A stretch of 64,000 nucleotides of DNA from Pseudomonas fluorescens (lineage in GTDB: Bacteria; Pseudomonadota; Gammaproteobacteria; Pseudomonadales; Pseudomonadaceae): the NCBI RefSeq assembly GCF_003732425.1, contig NZ_MOBX01000015.1:744715-808714 (forward strand). The letters run 5' to 3'. Below, in pieces: positions 60,789-64,000 of the stretch. The position numbers and the translations under genes are program-made. The notes under the pieces were generated by a model. It did not search any database. It had not been told where the DNA came from and was given only the letters and a program-made list of their open reading frames with translations. Position 1 is the stretch's first letter. Each line of letters starts with the position of its first letter.

Positions 60789-61922
60789 TCAGTCCAAAGG
60801 CGGAACGGGGAGCCCGCGTTTGGCGTAGAAGGCATCGACAAAGGCGGCCAATGTACCCTGTTGAATAGCCTCGCGCAAACCAGCCATCAGCACCTGATAA
60901 TGGCGCAAGTTATGGATGGTATTGAGCATGCTTCCCAGCATTTCGCCGCACTTGTCCAGGTGATGCAGATAAGCGCGAGAGAAGTTCTGGCAGGTATAGC
61001 AATCGCAGGTCGGATCCAGCGGCGATTCATCATGACGATGGAACGCGTTACGGATCTTCAGCACGCCTGTATCAATGAACAGATGCCCATTGCGGGCATT
61101 ACGGGTTGGCATCACGCAATCGAACATGTCCACACCGCGGCGCACACCCTCAACCAGATCTTCCGGTTTGCCAACGCCCATAAGGTAACGAGGTTTGTCA
61201 GCCGGCATCATGCCCGGCAGATAATCCAATACTTTGATCATTTCGTGCTTCGGCTCGCCTACCGACAGACCGCCGATAGCCAGGCCGTCGAAGCCGATCT
61301 TGTCGAGGCCTTCGAGCGAACGCATGCGCAGATCCTGGTGCATGCCACCCTGAACGATGCCGAACAAAGCTGCGGTGTTGTCACCGTGAGCATTCTTCGA
61401 GCGCTGGGCCCAGCGCAGCGACAATTCCATCGATACGCGCGCGACGTCTTCGTCAGCCGGGTACGGCGTGCATTCATCGAAAATCATCACGATGTCGGAG
61501 CCGAGATCGCGCTGCACCTGCATCGATTCTTCCGGGCCCATGAACACTTTGGCGCCGTCGACCGGAGAGGCAAAGGTCACGCCCTCTTCCTTGATCTTGC
61601 GCATCGCGCCTAGGCTGAACACCTGGAAACCACCGGAGTCGGTCAGGATCGGGCCTTTCCACTGCATGAAATCGTGCAGATCACCGTGTTCCTTGATCAC
61701 TTGGGTGCCAGGACGCAGCCACAGGTGGAAGGTGTTGCCCAGAATGATTTCCGCGCCAGTGGCGACGATGTCACGCGGCAACATGCCTTTTACCGTGCCA
61801 TAGGTGCCCACCGGCATAAATGCCGGGGTCTCGACGGTGCCACGCGGGAAGGTCAGACGACCACGACGGGCCTTGCCATCGGTGGCAAGGAGCTCAAAGG
61901 ACATTCGACATTCGCGACTCAT
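60789..61922 (-). CDS. tgt: tRNA-guanine transglycosylase
   Basis: A 377-residue enzyme that swaps G34 for preQ1 in tRNAs with GUN anticodons. Catalytic and binding motifs: ILTDSGGFQVFSLG (about 93-106), DECTPYPADEDVA with the nucleophile region, GGLSVGEPK, and zinc ligands CDCYTCQNFSRAYLHHL (about 308-324). ATG 61922 overlaps the queA stop (ATGA) with GAGG eight bases upstream; ATG 61904 (MSFELLATD) gives the more usual N terminus and 371 residues but has no ribosome site. The enzyme is certain; the start is not. Confidence 0.95.
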   Translation of the reverse strand: MSRECRMSFELLATDGKARRGRLTFPRGTVETPAFMPVGTYGTVKGMLPRDIVATGAEIILGNTFHLWLRPGTQVIKEHGDLHDFMQWKGPILTDSGGFQVFSLGAMRKIKEEGVTFASPVDGAKVFMGPEESMQVQRDLGSDIVMIFDECTPYPADEDVARVSMELSLRWAQRSKNAHGDNTAALFGIVQGGMHQDLRMRSLEGLDKIGFDGLAIGGLSVGEPKHEMIKVLDYLPGMMPADKPRYLMGVGKPEDLVEGVRRGVDMFDCVMPTRNARNGHLFIDTGVLKIRNAFHRHDESPLDPTCDCYTCQNFSRAYLHHLDKCGEMLGSMLNTIHNLRHYQVLMAGLREAIQQGTLAAFVDAFYAKRGLPVPPLD

Positions 61923-62983
61923 TCTGTTTCCTCTGGGCCTGTGTCTTTAGGGGCAGTCGGTGCGGGATTGCGGGTGATGAACATCGCATCGCCGTAGCTG
62001 AAAAAGCGGTAACCGTTGTCGACGGCAGCCTTGTAGGCAGCCATGGTTTCGGGATAACCGGCGAATGCCGAAACCAGCATCAACAGCGTGGATTCCGGCA
62101 AGTGAAAGTTGGTCACCAGAGCGTCGACCACATGAAACGGCCGGCCCGGGTAGATAAAGATATCGGTGTCGCCACTGAACGGCTTGAGCACACCATCGCG
62201 CGCAGCGCTTTCCAGCGAACGCACGCTGGTGGTGCCGACCGCAATCACCCGGCCACCGCGCGCACGGCACGCAGCGACCGCATCGACCACGTCCTGGCCG
62301 ACTTCCAGCCACTCGGTGTGCATATGGTGATCTTCAAGCTTCTCGACACGCACGGGCTGGAAGGTTCCCGCACCCACATGCAGCGTGACGAATGAGGTCT
62401 CGACGCCCTTAGCGGCAATCGCCTCCATCAGCGACTGATCGAAATGCAGCCCCGCCGTTGGCGCCGCCACCGCACCCAGACGCTCGGCGTACACGGTCTG
62501 ATAACGTTCGCGATCCGAACCTTCATCCGGACGATCGATGTAGGGAGGCAACGGCATGTGCCCGACACGGTCGAGCAGCGGCAGCACTTCTTCAGCGAAG
62601 GCCAGTTCGAACAACGCATCGTGGCGCGCGACCATTTCCGCCTCGCCACCGCCGTCGACGAGAATCTTCGTGCCTGGTTTGGGCGACTTGCTGGAGCGTA
62701 CATGGGCCAGCACGCGGTGCGTATCGAGCACGCGCTCAATGAGGATTTCCAGCTTGCCCCCGGACGCTTTCTGCCCGAACAGCCGCGCCGGAATCACCCG
62801 GGTATTGTTGAACACCATCAAATCGCCCGGGCATAAATGCTCAAGCAAATCAGTGAATTGACGGTGTGCCAAGGCGCCGCTCGGCCCATCCAGGGTCAGC
62901 AGGCGACTACCGCGACGCTCGGCCAAAGGGTGGCGGGCGATCAGCGAATCAGGGAGCTCGAAAGTAAAGTCAGCAACGCGCAT
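61919..62983 (-). CDS. queA: S-adenosylmethionine:tRNA ribosyltransferase-isomerase
   Basis: A 354-residue enzyme that builds epoxyqueuosine on tRNA after Tgt. Signatures: DFTFELPDSLIARHPL at the start, MVFNNTRVIPARLFG, PLPPYIDRPDE, PTAGLHFDQ and VGAGTFQPVR. It overlaps tgt by four bases. Queuosine synthesis from preQ1 on is thus one transcription unit with yajC-secDF downstream. Confidence 0.97.
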   Translation of the reverse strand: MRVADFTFELPDSLIARHPLAERRGSRLLTLDGPSGALAHRQFTDLLEHLCPGDLMVFNNTRVIPARLFGQKASGGKLEILIERVLDTHRVLAHVRSSKSPKPGTKILVDGGGEAEMVARHDALFELAFAEEVLPLLDRVGHMPLPPYIDRPDEGSDRERYQTVYAERLGAVAAPTAGLHFDQSLMEAIAAKGVETSFVTLHVGAGTFQPVRVEKLEDHHMHTEWLEVGQDVVDAVAACRARGGRVIAVGTTSVRSLESAARDGVLKPFSGDTDIFIYPGRPFHVVDALVTNFHLPESTLLMLVSAFAGYPETMAAYKAAVDNGYRFFSYGDAMFITRNPAPTAPKDTGPEETE

Positions 62984-63049
62984 GATGGGGTTCGTCTAGC
63001 AGGGCCGGGAAGTCTAGCGGAAATATCGAAAATTGACCATGAAACGTGA

Positions 63050-63078
63050 TTGACCAACGGTAATGACCTCTCTATACT
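63050..63078 (+). promoter_or_regulatory. tRNA-Leu promoter
   Basis: TTGACC (63050-63055), 17-base spacer, TATACT (63073-63078), 14 bases before the tRNA 5' end; a near-consensus sigma-70 promoter. Confidence 0.85.
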
Positions 63079-63091
63079 TCGCCGCCATTGA

Positions 63092-63176
63092 GCCCTGATG
63101 GCGGAATTGGTAGACGCGGCGGATTCAAAATCCGTTTTCGAAAGGAGTGGGAGTTCGAGTCTCCCTCGGGGCACCA
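63092..63176 (+). tRNA. tRNA-Leu (anticodon CAA)
   Basis: An 85-base class II tRNA including encoded CCA. The acceptor stem GCCCTGA pairs with TCGGGGC (one G-U), discriminator A, CCA at 63174-63176. Anticodon loop TTCAAAA gives anticodon CAA, which reads UUG. A long variable arm (GTTTTCGAAAGGAGTGG region) and TTCGAGT T-loop are present. Transcribed away from queA, with its own promoter and terminator. Confidence 0.97.
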
Positions 63177-63219
63177 TTTGCAGTAAGTAGACGACTACCA
63201 ACGTCTATATAACACCCCT

Positions 63220-63245
63220 AAAGCCCGCTAACTGCGGGCTTTTTG
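63220..63245 (+). terminator. Terminator of tRNA-Leu
   Basis: AAAGCCCGC - TAACT - GCGGGCTTTTT, 43 bases after the tRNA. Confidence 0.92.
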
Positions 63246-63296
63246 GTTTCTTGGGTTCCACCCCCGCCTCTTGCAATCCAGCTTCCTCGAAGATTT

Positions 63297-63359
63297 TTAT
63301 CCAGCCTCTAGCGCCCCTCCCCGCAAAGCAGAACACCGCAAGCACTCCGACAGCGACAT
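63297..63359 (-). CDS. Possible 20-residue ORF after tRNA-Leu
   Basis: ATG at 63359 with AAGGGG about seven bases upstream; the peptide starts MSLSECLRCSAL and ends EAG before TAA. It is the last of a string of small minus-strand frames. Very short, and could be chance. Confidence 0.2.
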   Translation of the reverse strand: MSLSECLRCSALRGGALEAG

Positions 63360-63405
63360 TCCCTACCCCTTGGTTCAGACGATAGCCACGAGTACCGGGA
63401 TCTAC

Positions 63406-63528
63406 TTAAGGCAAGCTGGCCAGCACGGAGATATGACTAACCCCCACCAGCAGCTTCCTTGCAGGCGGCTCGTAAAGGGCTACAGCGCCCGGATACCTCT
63501 TTGCCACACGGGCACAGCGGCAGGACAT
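63406..63528 (-). CDS. Possible 40-residue small protein after tRNA-Leu
   Basis: ATG at 63528 preceded by GGGGGAGG, one of the strongest ribosome sites in the window. The product starts MSCRCARVAKRYPG, is basic, and ends SVLASLP. An in-frame ATG at 63567 overlaps the stop of the preceding frame (ATGA), so a 53-residue form is also possible. No family recognised. The packing suggests phage-type genes. Confidence 0.35.
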   Translation of the reverse strand: MSCRCARVAKRYPGAVALYEPPARKLLVGVSHISVLASLP

Positions 63529-63563
63529 GCCTCCCCCTCTTAGACGCGCTACAGGGCGCCTAT

Positions 63564-63731
63564 TCATACAAGAGCAGCTCCAGACAAAGCCATACAAAGC
63601 TCAAGACGATTCCCGTCCATCGCGACACGGATCCGCAACCAGCACTCAGGGATATCTAGCTGATCACACACCGCACCCACAACCGAGCGCAACCGCCAGC
63701 TGTTTCCGTGAGATGAGAAACCGTCCGCCAC
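63564..63731 (-). CDS. Possible 55-residue small protein (or 5'-truncated gene) after tRNA-Leu
   Basis: An open frame from 63758 to the stop at 63564 with a protein-like composition (SVVGAVCDQLDIPECWLRI, then GNRLELCMALSGAALV). It has no ATG before the in-frame stop at 63759; GTG 63731 is the likeliest start, otherwise the 5' end is lost. Its end overlaps the next frame by ATGA. Not recognised. Confidence 0.35.
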   Translation of the reverse strand: MADGFSSHGNSWRLRSVVGAVCDQLDIPECWLRIRVAMDGNRLELCMALSGAALV

Positions 63732-63954
63732 CAGGGAGCACCCGACGAATCTGGTGCGTTAGGAGCAGCTACAAAGAGGTCGGCGAGCCATGGCGTGCGA
63801 CACCGCGATCGCGCCACTGCGCAAACGTGGCAACTTACGGATCATGGTGAAAACCAGCTGACGCACGCGGAGAGTGGCATTGCTGAGGAGTAACCAGGCG
63901 CGAAATGACTGCAAATGATGATTGGAGTTGCACGAGACACTGCAAAACTGCGGA

Positions 63955-63991
63955 CAAAACAAAACCCCAACTGCTTTCGCAATTGGGGTTT
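63955..63991 (-). terminator. Minus-strand terminator at the right edge
   Basis: AAACCCCAACTGC - TTTC - GCAATTGGGGTTT (one mismatch), followed on the minus strand by TTTTGTTTTG. It implies a minus-strand transcript entering from beyond the window. Confidence 0.7.
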
Positions 63992-64000
63992 CGGAATTTA

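Larger units (their letters stand above)
63246..63954. other. Gene-poor segment between tRNA-Leu and the window end
   Basis: About 700 bases after the tRNA terminator with base composition and frame structure unlike the preceding genes. Apart from the three small minus-strand frames listed separately, I see no gene. A frame from 63845 (MIRKLPRLRS...) is a fourth weak candidate. The tRNA 3' end is not duplicated inside the window, so an attachment-site repeat, if any, lies to the right. Confidence 0.5.

Overview
The window is a piece of a Pseudomonas chromosome, most likely from the P. fluorescens group. Supporting evidence: GC-rich coding sequence throughout; many inverted-pair REP elements of the kind scattered through fluorescent pseudomonads; a membrane glucose dehydrogenase next to an OprB-type porin; and gene orders that match P. 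aeruginosa as I recall them (gcd/porin; AsrA protease/chagasin inhibitor/lysoplasmalogenase; tadA/multicopper oxidase/guaA/guaB; xseA; leuA; der to iscR; secDF-yajC-tgt-queA). No rRNA, CRISPR array or insertion sequence was seen.

Layout. 0-5.4 kb: two small minus-strand genes, then a carbohydrate porin and the PQQ glucose dehydrogenase (glucose entry and periplasmic oxidation). 5.3-7.1 kb: mostly non-coding, holding a strongly structured leader in front of a small DUF6124-type gene, three in-phase tandem repeats, and an unexplained composite sequence. 7.1-10.7 kb: a second Lon-type protease (AsrA-like) behind a good sigma-32 promoter, a lipoprotein cysteine-peptidase inhibitor and a lysoplasmalogenase. 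11-12.7 kb: cmoA-cmoB, tRNA wobble-uridine modification. 12.8-14.7 kb: tadA and a Tat-exported multicopper oxidase, overlapping. 14.8-23.1 kb: a complete trehalose PTS locus (IIB-like protein without its cysteine, IIA-HPr-EI fusion, maltoporin-like porin, phosphotrehalase, IIBC permease) divergent from the repressor treR, with two nested palindromic operators between them. 23.2-26.3 kb: a 1028-residue toxin-like protein. 26.4-29.6 kb: guaB-guaA. 29.7-34.5 kb: a Cys-rich unknown protein, a TauE/SafE permease, a LysR regulator, xseA and an M23 peptidase. 34.8-36.7 kb: leuA with a 25-codon leader peptide. 36.8-38.7 kb: omega-amidase and methionine aminotransferase. 38.9-46.6 kb: der, bamB, yfgM, hisS, ispG, rodZ, pilF. 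46.6-53.9 kb: rlmN, ndk and the whole isc Fe-S assembly operon (iscX-fdx-hscA-hscB-iscA-iscU-iscS-iscR), then cysE and trmJ. 55.8-57.4 kb: suhB and a glycine-zipper protein. 57.5-63.0 kb: secF-secD-yajC-tgt-queA. 63.1 kb: tRNA-Leu(CAA) with a near-consensus promoter, followed by about 800 bp of AT-richer, gene-poor sequence with small minus-strand ORFs that may be the edge of an integrated element.

Most of the window is conserved housekeeping DNA. The accessory parts are the trehalose locus plus toxin, placed between tadA/oxidase and guaA, the 5.3-7.1 kb intergenic block, and the DNA after the tRNA. Start codons were re-chosen wherever a better ribosome binding site, family length or operon overlap argued for it. 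Functions come from reading motifs and from memory of the families; no search was run.
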